Shown: positions 36,068-49,965, numbered from the stretch's first letter. The stretch: 64,000 bases of DNA from Piromyces finnis (GCA_002104945.1 MCFH01000049.1:124001-188000), one strand, 5' to 3'. The notes: generated from the sequence alone by a model not told the origin. Program-made: numbers and translations.

Positions 36068-36814
36068 ATGTTATATTTAATTACATATATACTTGCTTAT
36101 ATTCCTTTAATATATAGTTTAAATGTAGCTATTAATAATGTACCTGATAATTTTGTTCTTAAATATAAAGAAGCAATATGGGGTGAAGATTTCAATCATG
36201 AATATTATTGTAGAGAAAATAATTGTATTGAAATAAAATATAATGAGGAATTAAATACTTTTATTGAATTTCCTGATGAAAATAACAATTTAAAATATTA
36301 TATTACTGATTTTTTTATATATGATGATAACTTAAAAAAATTTTTAAGTTTTTATGATGGTTATTATTCTTATGATAATAGTACTTATATATCTGTAAAA
36401 TGTAATAATGATTCTGATTGTTTATATAATAAATGTATTGAAAATCATTGTGCATATAATATATATAATGATGTTTCACCAGTAACTAATTGTACTACTA
36501 TTTATAAAGTATTTGCATTATTTGATTATTCATATGTACATTGTGGTAGACCTCATAATGCTCCATGTACTAAAGATAATGAATGTGCTTCTAAAAGTTG
36601 TTCAACATATGATAGATATAGAAATTTAGGTGTTAATACATGCAATTATGTTTCAACTAATAATTTTCCTTCAGATTCTACTCATATTAAAAAAATTGTA
36701 CAAACTTGTATTTGTATAATAATATTAATATGTTTATGTATATTAATGTGTATCATTAGATGTTGTTATAAAATTTATTTAAAATATAAAGATTATGATT
36801 TTAATAAAATTTAA
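36068..36814 (+). CDS. Cys-rich single-pass membrane protein, unknown (248 aa)
   Basis: Single exon, ATG at 36068. The first about 17 residues are a signal peptide (LITYILAYIPLIYSL). The extracellular part is Tyr/Asn/Asp-rich with two Cys clusters, one reading CNNDSDCLYNKCIENHC near residue 110, the other HCGRPHNAPCTKDNEC and ASKSC near 160. The spacing CxxDxxCxxxxCxxxxC resembles small disulfide modules of the Dickkopf/EB type. One strong transmembrane helix (TCICIIILICLCILMCIIR) at about 212-232 is followed by a short basic cytosolic tail. It looks like a cell-surface protein; I do not recognise a named family. Six or more N-glycosylation sequons fit an exposed ectodomain. Confidence 0.7.
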   Translation: MLYLITYILAYIPLIYSLNVAINNVPDNFVLKYKEAIWGEDFNHEYYCRENNCIEIKYNEELNTFIEFPDENNNLKYYITDFFIYDDNLKKFLSFYDGYYSYDNSTYISVKCNNDSDCLYNKCIENHCAYNIYNDVSPVTNCTTIYKVFALFDYSYVHCGRPHNAPCTKDNECASKSCSTYDRYRNLGVNTCNYVSTNNFPSDSTHIKKIVQTCICIIILICLCILMCIIRCCYKIYLKYKDYDFNKI

Positions 36815-37060
36815 AATAAATAAGTCATTTTTAATCAATAATAAAATATTTATTATTGTTTAAAAAATACATAATTATAAACAAATAGTAATAGTTGATG
36901 ATTTTAATGAAAATATAAATATTCGTAGCTGCTTTATTATTTTAAAAGATTTTATTATAAGTATAATAATAATTACTTTATATTTTAATTTTATATTAAT
37001 TCAATATTATTGTTAATTATAATAATTAATATATAAAATGATTATTATATATTTAAAAAT

Positions 37061-38864
37061 ATGTATAAACATATATTTTTAGTTATTGAAAATATATTAT
37101 TACTATATTATTTAATGAATATTATTCAATTAATCCATAATTTACTACAAAATGAAAAATGTTTATCTAATAAATATAAAATAATAATAAATAATGAATG
37201 TTTTTCATTCTTTGAAGGAATAAGTATTATTAATTGCAATAATCTTACTAAAGATCAATATATTATTAACTATAGCAATAATAATATAAATGGCAATCTA
37301 AATAATATTTTACTTATTAATACTTTGGATAAAATATGCAATGAAAAAGTATTTAAATATAATTTTGATTTGAAAGATACAACAAAAACAAAATTTTATA
37401 TATCTATAAACTATAAACATACCTTCATATATTCTTAAAGATATTTATAATAAAATAATAAAGTTAGATTTACCAAGTACTTGTCAATATGTAACTGCTT
37501 TTATCAAAAGAATAAATTACTATCATTACTTTAATAAAAGGTATACTGAAACGTATCAATATAATCAATTATTAATTGCAGAAGAAAGAAATAAGGATGT
37601 TAAATATTCAGATAATTTCATAATTATTAAATGTTGTCATGATAGTATAAGAATTACTAAAAATAAAATAACATTTTATGAAAGAGATACTTATGATAGT
37701 ATTATTCGTAAATTATTACCATGTTTAAATTATTCAAGTGATCAAATACTAATTAGATTCAAACCAAGTATTGTTTCTTTTACATACCCAATAAATATAA
37801 ATTTCCAATTGTTTGATTTGATGTTATATGAAAATGCTTTATATTCTTATATATATACCGATGAAAATGAAGATATAATAAAAAATAAAGAAAAATTGGT
37901 ATATACAATAAATATCTTTAATCAGTCATAAAATATGAAACTTTATAACAAGTATAAACAATTTACAGAAACTATTCAATTTCAAGAATAAGAATGGTAT
38001 ATGTATATGACTGTTAAAAAGTTATTAAAATATCTTTATTTATTATATATTGATTTTCATACAAGTTATTATAAAAGAAATAAAATATTAAATATTCCAT
38101 TAAAAATAAATTATAATCGATTATTTGGAAAATATTATACTAGATATTTTAATAATAAAGATAAGGTATTATCAGTAATTGCTGATAAAGAGGAATGTAT
38201 TAAGAATAATATACCGTATGTACAGTGGAATAATAATTATTATAAATCACTAGAAAATTCAGGATATAAAATTATTCTTTCAACAAATAAAAATTCTACT
38301 GATAATAACTTTGTATTTCATGATAAAAAGATATTATTTGATTCAGAATCAGAATCAAATCTTGTTCCTAAATGTGTTAAAGTGATAAGAAAGTACAAAG
38401 AAAAAGAAAAATCTGTTTATTTTAATATAGCTTATAAACTAGACAAACATTGTAAAGGAAAGTTTCCTTCCAATTTATTTATTTCTTATGGTTATGAATT
38501 ACAAGGATTATATAGACAATATTTTGATATTCCAGAAATAAATAATAAATTTATAATATGCTCTAAATGTAATAAATTCATTAATATTCTTAGTCAGAAG
38601 GAATTAGTAAATTGTGTAAAGGAAAAGTTTAAGAATAAACAATTAAAACTAATAAATGAAAATTATAGTTACAATGATATTAATATACTTTCTTTTTCAG
38701 TAGATAATAATATGAGTATATATCCATATTGTGTTTTTGATTATGTCTACAATTGTAATTCTTCTTTTCCTTTTTTAATAATAATGTTAAATTCATTCTT
38801 TGGCAAAATTTCATTAGTAAAAAAAATACATATAGTAATATTAAATACATATTATATGATATAA
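37061..38864 (+). pseudogene. Broken membrane/secreted protein gene, unknown family
   Basis: A frame opens at ATG 37061 (MYKHIFLVIENILLLYYLMN, a hydrophobic start) and runs to 37438. Near 37415-37430 one base is missing: the next frame continues smoothly (PSYILKDIYNK ... NIFNQS) to a TAA near 37930. The same frame then goes on through a second TAA at 37989-37991 into a long open stretch ending at 38864 (VKKLLKYLYLLYIDF, then a Cys-containing Lys/Asn-rich region, and a hydrophobic SSFPFLIIMLNSFFG near the end). Read together it would be about 600 residues with one frameshift and two in-frame TAA codons. Introns at the breaks cannot be excluded, but I found no good GT-AG pair. The product is not recognised. 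Confidence 0.5.
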
Positions 38865-39880
38865 TATAATTTATATCTTTATTTATGTGTTTTATTTTTA
38901 TAAAAATAAACCCCTCGTTTAAAAAAATATATGAGATAATAATAATGAATATAATATTAATAATATTCATTATTATTATAATTTTATAATTCATCAATAT
39001 TTCATCATTCAATTCAAAAATATTATTAAAATTATCATTATTGATGTTATAGTATCATATACAATTCTATTATAATCTGTATTTTCCCATATTACCTCTA
39101 AATATGTAATTATTATTGACTTAAATAACAGTATATTTCCTTCAGACTTACACCATGTTGGAATCATACCGTTAATAATTTGTTACGGTGAAAAATAATA
39201 AACTTTGATTGACTATTAATAATTACACAACATCAACATCTCATTATGAAAAAATTAAACTAATATTATTTTTGATTTTGAAATCCTTTTCACTTTTATA
39301 TATTCTTAATTTTTTAATATATTAGTTAATTCATATTTAAATATTTTTTCTTTGAAATATTCACCAAACTCTAAATTTCATCAAATCTTGATATTTTTTA
39401 ATTTTCAAACCTTCAATTATTTTTATCAATTTTTTTTTTTAATAATTCATTCTACTTAAATAATTATTTTTTTTTGGTTTATATAAATTTGGTAATGAAT
39501 AAATTGACATAAGTATTACATCTTTTATACTAAACATGAAGTATTAACTCTGCAAATAATTTAAAAAATTATTCCACCTTAAAAAAAAATAGTATGGTGA
39601 ATAAGTTCATTATATGAATATGAATAATACAAAAATTTTATAAATTAAAAAAAAAAAAATAAATTTAAAATTAAATTTTTAAAAGTGGAAATCTTTCCGC
39701 CAATAAGAATAATTTAAATATTTACAATTAAAATATAAATAATGAAAACTTTATTAAAAAATACTTTAAATAAAAAAATAATGAAAAAAGTTCAATTATG
39801 TCAATTATTCATTCATATAAAAATACTTTAAATAATAAAAAAGAGAAAATAAGTATAAATAAATAATATGTTATGGGATT
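38865..39880. other. Gene-poor AT-rich DNA
   Basis: No frame supported on either strand. Some GC-richer words (CACCATGTTGGAATCATACCG near 39150, broken here as in the DNA by A/T context) suggest old coding DNA, but nothing can be read. Confidence 0.4.
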
Positions 39881-40090
39881 AACATTATTATTAATTTTGT
39901 TACTACGTTTGTAAAGAATATAATGAAAATATTGTTAACTATTTAATTGAAAATGAAAAAATGTAAAGATTAAAGATTAAGTTTGAACTTACACCACTAA
40001 ATAATGTCATGTCAATGTAATTAGAAATGAAAATATAATTAACTATTTAATTGAAAAAGGTATCATCGAAAATCTAAAATTTAATAAATT
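39881..40090 (+). pseudogene. Relic of an ankyrin-repeat gene
   Basis: Two decayed ankyrin-like helices can be read about 105 bases apart in different frames: NENIVNYLIENEK from about 39925 and NENIINYLIEKGI from about 40026, with ELTPLNNVM between them. This matches the common ankyrin spacing of about 33-35 residues and the N-E-N-I-V-x-Y-L-I-E style of large ankyrin families in these fungi. Stops and a frameshift separate them. Only a relic of one or two repeats remains. Confidence 0.45.
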
Positions 40091-42801
40091 AAATGAAATA
40101 ATGTCATTATAATATTATTCAAAAAAACAAACAAACAAACAAACATATATTTATTTTATTTGATAGAAATTTATTTTTTTTTTTTTTTTATCTCTTGTAA
40201 TAGTTTTCTTTATGTTATTTTTATAATTCAAAAAAAAATAAAAAATAAAAAATAAAACCATTTGATATAATATTTTTTTTATATAAATGTATATATATTT
40301 TATTTTTCTAATATTTCATTTCATATTTTTTTAAATTCAAATAATAATTAAATCAAATTTTATTTAATTTTATGTTTGAATTATAATTATTTTTTTTTAT
40401 ATACTAAGAAAAGAATAATAAAAAAAAAAATAACTAAAATAAGAATAATTTTAAATATAAAAATTGAAAATATTAAAAATATTTATAATTTATATAAATA
40501 TAAATAAAATAACTTTTATTCATTAGCTATACTATCAATAAATAAATAAATGAATTCAAATAAAAATTTAAGAAATAATCAATTAACTGATAAAATTATT
40601 GATATTGACAGTTTAACCTACTTGCATATATTGGAAATAAAATTGGTAATGATGAAAATCAATATTGATAATATTAATAATATTAAATATAATTAAAATT
40701 TATTGAAATAATAAAACTTAATGCAAAAAGTACAAAAGTTTTTAAAATGGAGAAAATATGCTAATAAAAAAAATGAAATTATGAAAAGTTTTTTTTGCCA
40801 AATTATTTTTTTTAAACTATGAAACTATACTAAAAAAAAATCATTAAATATTTTTAAACTAATTTATACTAATAATTGACTTAAAAATATCTTTCAAAAT
40901 AATAATCATAAATAAAGGTGTTGATTTTAGCAGTGCTCCTTATAACAATACCAAATAGAATAAGTATGATGGGTTGTTATAAATTTTTTATTATTATTGC
41001 CCTAATCTAATAACTAATTATAATTAATAAATTTCTAATAAACAAAATGTAATTAATTTTCTATTTCTCTCTCTTTTTTTTTTTTTAAAAAAAAAAAAAG
41101 AATTACAATATATTTCAATACATTTGAAATACATTTCAACATCTTCTAGCATCAATGTTATTAGTAATATCTAGTATTAGATGTTTATTTCTTTCTGAAT
41201 ATTATTCATTGCATTATTACAAAAATAAATCTTTTTTTATTTAAATTTATTCAATTTTCATTTAATCCATTATATCTAATACAATATTTATTAAACTAAT
41301 AAACTATTTTATATCAAAGTAAATGTAATTAATGTATTTATTATATCAAACCTTTATTATTAATAAAATACTCTATAATTAAAGATAAAATATATAAAAA
41401 AGAATTATTAGTATTTATAATTGTTTTCTAATATGTTAGCAATTATTAAAACTACTATTATTCTACCATAATAAATTTAAAATTACAATTTAAAAAAACA
41501 TGGATTATTGTTGATGAATACGATTACGCTATTTTATAGTAATATTAACAGAAAGTTAAATATTATTTGTTAATAGACATAAATACTTTTAGAAATATTA
41601 TTCATATTTATTAATAATCCTATTTTTCATTATGTAAAAATAATTCAAAGTTAAATAACTCATTTATTATATATCATTGAAAATAAAAATATATTATTTT
41701 TATAATTTATAAGTAATAGAATAAATCGTCATGGAAAATTAATGAATAATTAAATGTTGCTTCAAAAAAGAGAATTATAAAAAATAATATTTATTTCTAA
41801 TATAAAATATTACATGAATGATAAAAGGAAAATTTAGTAAAAAAAAAAAAAAAGTAGATAAAATTTTCAGTATATTAGGTTTAATAAAAAAATATTTTTA
41901 TATATAAAACTATACTATAGATACAATATATACTATCAGTTGAAATGACATTTATTTATAACTAATGAAATAAATCGCTTATTTTGTATTTTAATAGAAT
42001 AAAGTAATGATACAGTAAATTTTAATAGTTGCTTTATATTTTAAATTATTTTTAAAAAAAGGGAATAATATTTAATTTATATAAATAAACTTTATAATTT
42101 GGTTATTATGTATTAAAGTTGTTGTTGTAAATCTATTTACCATATTTATTATAATGAAAAAGATATTTCATTACATGATAATTTCATTTCCAACCTTAAA
42201 ATAAAATATTTAATTCATTAATGAATTTTATTTTATTTCATATAAATTTATTAAAAATTTAAAAAAAAAAAAAAAATAAAATAAAAGCAATATGTTTAAA
42301 AAAAGGATGTGAATATCAATTTAAATTTAGTTACAAAAAAATAATCACTCCTCTTACATTTATTAGAAATTCAAATTGTTTTAATAGAATATTAGTTTGG
42401 TAGAGAGATGTTAAAATAAAAGAAATATATGTCAAATGCATTGAAAGGTATTACAATAACTTTATTGTATTGACATATATTTGCGTAGATTATTAATTTT
42501 TAAATAAATTTAACTCTTATATATATCCATAAATTTTTTATAAGGGTTAAGGATTTAATTTTAAAAATTTTTTTTCTTGATAACATCAAAAAGTTTCTAT
42601 AGAAGAAGTATCACCTTTATTTATAATAATAAACTTTAATTAATAAAAATATTCGGGGTTTAAATATTTTCTTCTTTAAAAATTAAAAATGAATAGTTTT
42701 TGTTTTAATGGATATTAAATATTGAATATATTTTAATTCTAAATGAAAAGGTTTAGCCAATTTCTTTTAGTCTAGTATTGTACTAAAACTTTTAATTAAA
42801 A

Positions 42802-42871
<70 letters not shown>

Positions 42872-44890
42872 GGTGGTGGTGATGTTGTTGTTATAATCAA
42901 AGAATACCATATATATTTTAACTATTTTGTAATTTATAATATGTAAAAAATTGGCATTATTAATTTACACTTAATATTTTACAATTGAATATATTTATTA
43001 AATAATCTAAGAAAAATGACACCAATTAATTTTTATATATAATAAGATATATCTTTGAACCTTTTAATTCTAAAAAAAGAAAATAATCCTAAAATTTAAT
43101 AAAAAATATTTCTTTCATTCAAAGTAATTCCATAATCAAATTATCAAAATATAAAGTTGTTTTTTTTTTTTTTTTTAATTAAAAATTATAATGTTTTTTA
43201 TACTAAAAATAAATCAATGATTCCAAAGGTGTTATATACTTTTTTACTTTATAGTTTATTTATTATATAAGAAATATACAATAAATCAATAAAAATAGAT
43301 ATTATAAATTAGGATGAATAATAATATTATTTTTATATTGAATAATTTATTGACATCTTTTGTCGGGAGTATTCAATATATAACTTTTAAATATGTAATT
43401 AATATGAAAATTTAAAAAATTAATGAATAAATGAAATTTTTAATTTTAAATTTCTTTAATATTTAAAATGGTTATTAATGAGTTTATTTTATATAATGAT
43501 ATATAAACATTTTTTTATTAATAATTGACTTTATTTTTTCACAATTTGTTTATTAATTTAAATATTTATTAAAAATACTATATACACTATGAATTTTTAA
43601 AAATAAAACATTAAAATAAAAAAAGTAAAACATAAAGTGTAACAATATAATGTCAAATGAGCTATTTTTTGATTCCTTAATGAATTTATTCACTGAATAA
43701 CTAGCATTGGACCCTGTAAACAAAATATTTAAAATGATTTTTTGTTACTACGATATAAGATTAGCCCTCTTACTACTAAACCAATCAAAGAGTAACTTTA
43801 TAGAGTTACTAATGATAAATATTGTTTTAGTAAGAATAATTACGAGAAATTTTATATATAAAGCATAAAGAACACAATGATGTATAAAGTTGTTGCAAAA
43901 AATTTTAAAATCAATGATAAAAAGATTGCTTACTATAGTTACAACAAAGAATAACTTTAATATTGTCAATATTAATTCTGAAAGTGTTCTTATAATTTAG
44001 ATAGTCCTTAAAGTTAAGTGAAGTTTATTATAGCCAATAAGTATAACAAAATAATAAACTTCATTAATATAAGACATTGCTATTTAACATTTTATGATAA
44101 AATTTATTAGTATTTCCTAAAATATTAATACTGATGAATGGTTGTACTCTATTGTTTTATTTTTATAGAACCGAGTAAAGAGGCAGAAATAAAAATTAAA
44201 TAAAAACAGCTTTAAAGATTTTAAAAATTGTATTATTTTAATTGTTTAATTAAGAATGAAGAAGGAATAAATGGACAATATACTAGAGGGGTGCTAAATT
44301 TAAATACATTTTTATATATTTTTAAAAGATTTTGTAAAATAAAAAAATATGAAAAAATAATTATTTAATAAAAGAGAAAGAAAAATAAGAATTTCATTTT
44401 TTCATTTTACTCTTTATTTTAAAACAAAGTAATTATATAATTATATAATTAATAAAAATTTTTTTCTATTTCAAATTTAAAATTAGTAATAATGATTTAT
44501 ACATGCTTTTTTCATAATATCTCTTATCTTTTTTTTATAATATTCAAAAGAAAATTCAATAATTAGAATAATGAATACTTTATTATAATTATATTATTTA
44601 TTTATATTATATATATAATATAAATAAATAATTATAAAAATAAAACTTATATAGTTTTAACTATATTTATTGAAATATTATTAAACTTTGACATAATATA
44701 AATATAATAATACATATAAAGCTAATTTAAAATTTCTAATTTCTTAAAGTTATTAATATATTATACACATTTCATATTTTAGGAATTGGTATTACATTAT
44801 AAATAATGGAATATTTCTATTTCTTTTTTTTATAGTTTTTGTTTATTAAAAAGATTATAATTCATCGAAAGCATTAATTACATCCACGAA
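40091..44890. other. Long gene-poor AT-rich region
   Basis: Almost 5 kb with no supported gene. A 48-codon frame at about 40550 (MNSNKNLRNNQL) and a few TPL-type words near 42345 may be further ankyrin fragments. A 73-codon minus frame at 43748-43969 has no family features and is not called. An ATT/GTT microsatellite lies at 42798-42872. Confidence 0.45.
42798..42872. repeat. (ATT)n(GTT)n compound microsatellite
   Basis: About 13 ATT triplets change directly into about 10 GTT triplets, then degenerate GGT units. The switch from ATT to GTT suggests point mutation followed by expansion. Confidence 0.9.
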
Positions 44891-44891
44891 A

Positions 44892-45215
44892 GATGTATGA
44901 GTATAGGAAACAAAAATATCTTCATTGGATTAAAACAGGTTATGAGTATATGAAGAGTCATAAACCTAAGAAAGCCTGGAAATAGATCAAGAAAACCGAA
45001 AAAATTGAAAAAGATACTTTCTTATATAATGTATCCTTTATTATTTTCAAGGATTCACTCTATACCTATTCATACACCAAAAGAATCATAATTACAATTT
45101 GAAAATACTCTTATTTCATTGGATAATCATATAATAAATAATAAACAAGGTTACACTGATTTTTCATAGGATTAGTTTATTAATAATAAAAATGGAGAGG
45201 CTAAAATTTATGCGA
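44892..45215 (+). pseudogene. Decayed coding relic of unknown origin
   Basis: From ATG 44892 a frame reads MYEYRKQKYLHWIKTGYEYM then HKPKKAWK, a TAG, and continues open (KKTEKIEKDTFLYNVSFIIF). A shifted frame then carries FENTLISLDNH and later stops. The words are too protein-like for random A/T DNA. The KxWKxIKK style recalls the region ahead of LINE reverse transcriptases, but no RT motif follows, so the origin is open. Confidence 0.3.
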
Positions 45216-45232
45216 AAAACCTTTTTTTTAAA

Positions 45233-46620
45233 AAAATATAAATTTCAAACGAGATTACTAAAAAAGTAAAACCTTTGAAAACAATAAAATGATTATTAAA
45301 ACAATAATAATCAGTTTATGTGTTGAAACTTCTGTTTTTTTATTTGTAAATATGAAAAGTATTTTAAGTAAAATTTTTTATTTCTTTCTTAAAACATTAA
45401 AGGATTAGAATAAAAAGATAATAAGGAGGGTATGTGTTTTAATTATCTTTTTTAATAGAAAGTTTTATAAAGGAATATTTTAAAACCTTCTATTAATGTT
45501 ATTATAATTAATTTTATACTATAATAATAAGATTTAAATATATATATCCTTTATTTTTAGAAAGAATCAAGAAATTATTAAATTTAATTATAAAATTCAT
45601 TGTTGAGTTATTAATAGTTTCAATATTGTCTTTTTTATTAATAGATAACTAAATTTTAAGTGTTCAAAGTAATGGTAAATAATACATCTATAATAATTTA
45701 ATAATAATTTAATATTATTGATTGTAATTTCTTATTTACATATATCTCTATTAGTTATTAATTAATATTCAATGAATTTTTTAATTTATGTCAATTATAA
45801 AAAATCTACGTAATAGTATTGTTCATAGTAGAAACATTAATACAAGAAACAAAACTTCTAGTTTAGCTTTCCCATTTTAAGACCAGTATTTCAGACTAAA
45901 TTATTAATGATGTGTACACTTGATCAAGTAGCATTTTATAGGAAACTAATAATAATGCAATAGATTCTATTATAAATGCTAAATATAACGAATTATTCAA
46001 CTATAAAATTAGTATTGCGTATGAAACTGATATAGATAAAAGTGTTAAATATTTTTTTATTGTTACTCATGATAACAAACTATACCATTGTACTACTGAA
46101 ATGAATTATATATAGAAAAATAATTTATTAGTTATCTAATTTAGTTAATACTATTAATGATGGTAGTGAGAAACTATTTATTAAATACTCAAAAATACTA
46201 GTAAGTGCGCAGGTATTACTTAACCTGAAGTAAGTACTTGTTAAACTAAATGTGATTTAAGACATAAACTATGTATTACCAATATCTAATAGAAATTCTA
46301 TTAGTGTAGCTTAATGTGATTCAAACGTTATTACGATTTTTATTATAAAAAATAAATAATATTCTAGTTTTTACGATTAAAGTATAGACTAAAAAAAATA
46401 ATAATAATGTTGTTATCATTAATCCTATATAAGATCTTGATTTCAAAATACATTTCATTCTTTCTTTCTTAACTAATGAAATAAACTTTTCTCATTTGCT
46501 TGTATAATCCAAATTAGTAATGCTTTGAGAAATATTACTACATTTCATAATTTTAATGTAGTGAAAATTGATAGTACATTATGTAGATGTAGTAAAGTTG
46601 TATATTAATTATTATTATAA
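45233..46620 (+). pseudogene. Cys-rich repeat family, decayed copy 1
   Basis: The family promoter block is present at 45233-45315. It is followed by a typical first exon at 45352 (ATG, then MKSIL, and a donor-like AAGTAAAA where the intact genes have AAGGT). Further on, one recognisable repeat remains: THDNKLYHCTTE near 46085, like the PQDHKLYQCTGG repeat of the intact gene at 54943. The rest is full of stops and has lost Cys spacing. This is the oldest-looking member of the array that runs to 63.6 kb. Confidence 0.5.
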
Positions 46621-46852
46621 TATGGGTTAGTTTTTAAATTTTTTCAATTTGCCTTTTTTTTATTAAAATTAGTGAAATTTCAAAAAAGTAAAAAAATTCA
46701 ATAAATAATAAAATAACTATTTCATATAATAACCATTTTATTTAAACATATATTTGTATAATAGTGAATATTCATAAAAAAACTTTATATTTAAGTATTT
46801 TTTTTATAATAAATTTGTAAATTACTATATAAAAATTTTTTAGTTTATTGTG

Positions 46853-48848
46853 ATATTTCCAAAAAAGAAATCTTATTATAAGGACGATTAAAAAAAAAAA
46901 AATTAAAAATCAATAGTACTACGCTATATTATAAATAATTCTATTTAGTATTGATGCTTCTTTATCTGTTGGTATTCAACTAGTCAATGCTGAAGGTAAA
47001 CTATTTATTAATATTTAAAGTCATTTTATAATAGTACAAAAACTAATTAATATAAATATATGAATATGTAAAAAATTTAAAACAAAACAGCTATTACTGA
47101 TTGTTCAGGCTCTTATAATGAGGAAGGTAATTATTATTCAAGCGGAACTATTAATTGTTACTGTATAAAAGACAGTTTAATTCTTGGTGTTATAATTGAT
47201 GAAACAGATTGTGAAGAAATTGTTAAAAATGAAGTTGTTATTTTTAAAGGTAATCAAAAAGTTAATTTGATTGCTGGTAATATTATTATTGATGATATCG
47301 GTAGTGATGATACATTTTAACTTTTTTTGATTATGCAGATAATGGTACTCTCACCAAAAAATATAAATATAATAAGGAAGTAATTTCAGTTCTAACTGAT
47401 TCCTTTTATATTCCATAAATTCTATTGTAGGTGCTAAAGTTTCAATTTTTGGTACCTGCTCAGCAAATGAAGCTGGTAAGTTAATTGAAACAGATGCCAA
47501 TAATACAAAATTCTGTCTTGGTGTTAAGGGTAATGGCAATACCACTATAAATATTGGTATAATTGCTGTTGATAAAAAGTATATTTCTGGAAATGTAAAT
47601 AATAATATTTTTGATATTGCAGTCGAAAATGTTATTGAAAATGTAACCGACAACACAATTACCTTAGATAGATCTGTATCAGGTAAATCACTTATATAGA
47701 GTTTAATTTTTATTTATTCCAACTATATATTATTAATACTTTTTTTTTAAATATAATTATATTTGTAATGAAAAGTCCATGATGGGTATTGTGTTAATTA
47801 TAACATGAAGGAAATAAATGTTAAAACAGACCGTAAAGAAGCAAAATTGATATTGGACGCTGTGTCATTGTTTATAATTTTATTGCTGTTGGTACTTATA
47901 AAGATCCTGCTACATTATATTCAGGTATAATATTAAATACAATCTAATGTCAAATGATTAATTATATCACTATTGTAAATAAAATAAATATTGAATTATC
48001 TTTAATAAATCATTTTTATATAAATAGTTATAACAAGCTAAAAAAAAACTTGTTGACTAACTCTTATAGACTGAACTTATCCAATTAAATGTAATATTAT
48101 AAAATAATATTAATAATTTTATTAATATTAATTTTAATTATCGAAATTGGAATATATAATAATTTTATAAAATAATATATAAAATTATATAGGTACTACT
48201 AGTGTTAAAAACTTCCTAGTAAAGAAACATAATAATAGATTAGTAATACTACAGTCAGTGATTTATTCATGTAAAATGAAGCATAGAATAAACAATCAGT
48301 GATAATAGGTTATCTTTTGGATACTGACTCTATTACTACAAATTCTGATAATAAATATATTAAATGTATAGTAGCCACAGTAAGAACAAATTCTTGTATT
48401 TTACTTAATAACTCAGCTAGGAGGTAGTTGTGATGGTAACTAGTACATTAACCAATTACTGATAATTATTATGTGTTGAAGGGACACAAAGTAAATTTAA
48501 TGTTAGTACTGCTGATACAATCGAATTTGTTGGAGTAAAAGTAGGTGGACATTTCATTATCATTACTATTGAAAATAATGGTTCTCTATAGTAATAAAGA
48601 AAGTAATTTATTTTATTTTATGTAAAAATATTAAAAACAGTTTAATATTAAATTAATTTTAAATAAAATAAAAAGTATATAATTTTAAAGAAGTCATATA
48701 TGATGTTGGTGATGAAGTTAAAAGTGATACTTGTGATAAAGATGAAAATGATGAATTTGTTAACCAAATTGATGAATATAAATTAACAACAAATGCTAGT
48801 AACAATAATAATATTGATTATCATAAGAAAAATGATTCTTCTGCTTAA
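46853..48848 (+). pseudogene. Cys-rich repeat family, decayed copy 2 (sister of 61750-63592)
   Basis: The upstream block, exon 1 (46853), exon 2 (near 46947-46995, SLSVGIQLVNAE) and exon 3 (from 47095, ending TFTAA-stop near 47320) align with the intact gene at 61750. The start codon is ATA instead of ATG. Exon 3 keeps IVKNEVVIFKGN against VIKNEVAVFEGN, then hits a TAA and a frameshift. A later piece (TDSITTNSDNKYIKCIVATV, about 48320) matches the GYLKNAG...YIECNLEKC repeat of the intact gene. A final exon-like stretch at 48690-48848 ends in a stop. Non-functional. Confidence 0.75.
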
Positions 48849-49891
48849 ATATTTGGCTTTTGATTTGATAAACTCTGCTTTGGAAATATGTATAAATTTT
48901 ATATAAAATTAACCAATGCAATAATTTCTTTTAGAAACTATAAAGTTGTTTAAATAAAAATAAAATGTAAAATTTTTATAATGAATTTAGTAAAAATAAT
49001 GTAATTGGTGTTATTATATGAACTTTTTTTCAAATACTTTTAATAATTATATGAATTATTTAATCGCTTTTAAATATATAAAGCATATATAATTTTTTCA
49101 TAAAAAATTGTGAAAAATATCAAAAAGAAGTTGATTTTAATTCACATTTTTATCATACTTTAAAAAGCAGTTTAAATGTTTGTATTAACAACAAAAATTT
49201 TAGATAAATCTTTTTTTTTTAATTTGATTATTAAAAATAAATGCCAATACAAAAATCGAGGCAAGCATTACAACTAAATTGATTTTTAATTCAAAATCAA
49301 ATTCTAATTTTTATATTATATCTATAAAAAATTGGTATAATTTTTTTTAAGAATATTTTGAAAAAAACCAAAAAAAGGAAATGAAGAGATTTATTATTAT
49401 TAAATATTATAATTATTTTTATTTTTCAATTATGTTTTAAAATTATATATAATTTTTTAAAAGTACATTTTATTTATCATATAAAAATATTTACAATAAA
49501 ACTCATTCCTATTATTTTATAATTTCTAAACAATATATTAAAATATATTAAATAAAAAAAGGATAGTAAGTAATTAAAAAGTTTTCCATATTTATTCTAT
49601 TATTATAAAAATTAAAATAAATAATATTTTTTATTATTGTTTATTATTCGGAAAGTCATCCGCTACTAAAATATTGAAAAAAAATAATAATAAAAAATTA
49701 TTTAGTAAAATAATTATTATTATTTTTTAATGAATAAAACAAAAATTAACAATTTATTTGTATTTATTATATTATTTTAAAAAAAGAAATAATAATAAAA
49801 TTGTAATAAAGTGATAATTATTTTTATCAATTTATTATTCAAATAATTAAAATAATTCAAATAATCCTATTAATAAAAACTAATAAAAATA

Positions 49892-49893
<2 letters not shown>

Positions 49894-49965
<72 letters not shown>
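49894..49965. repeat. (ATT)n microsatellite
   Basis: About 23 uninterrupted ATT triplets upstream of the first intact Cys-rich repeat gene. Confidence 0.9.

Noticed and set aside
37430-38000. Alternative genetic code with TAA read as an amino acid
   Set aside because: All intact genes in the window end in TAA at conserved ends, so in-frame TAAs are better taken as lesions.
43748-43969. Minus-strand hydrophobic frame of 73 codons
   Set aside because: A/T-rich DNA often gives Ile/Phe/Leu-rich frames; there is no motif, context or paralogue.
47351-47656. Minus-strand frame of 101 codons
   Set aside because: Antisense to a region of the dead Cys-rich copy whose plus strand matches the family.
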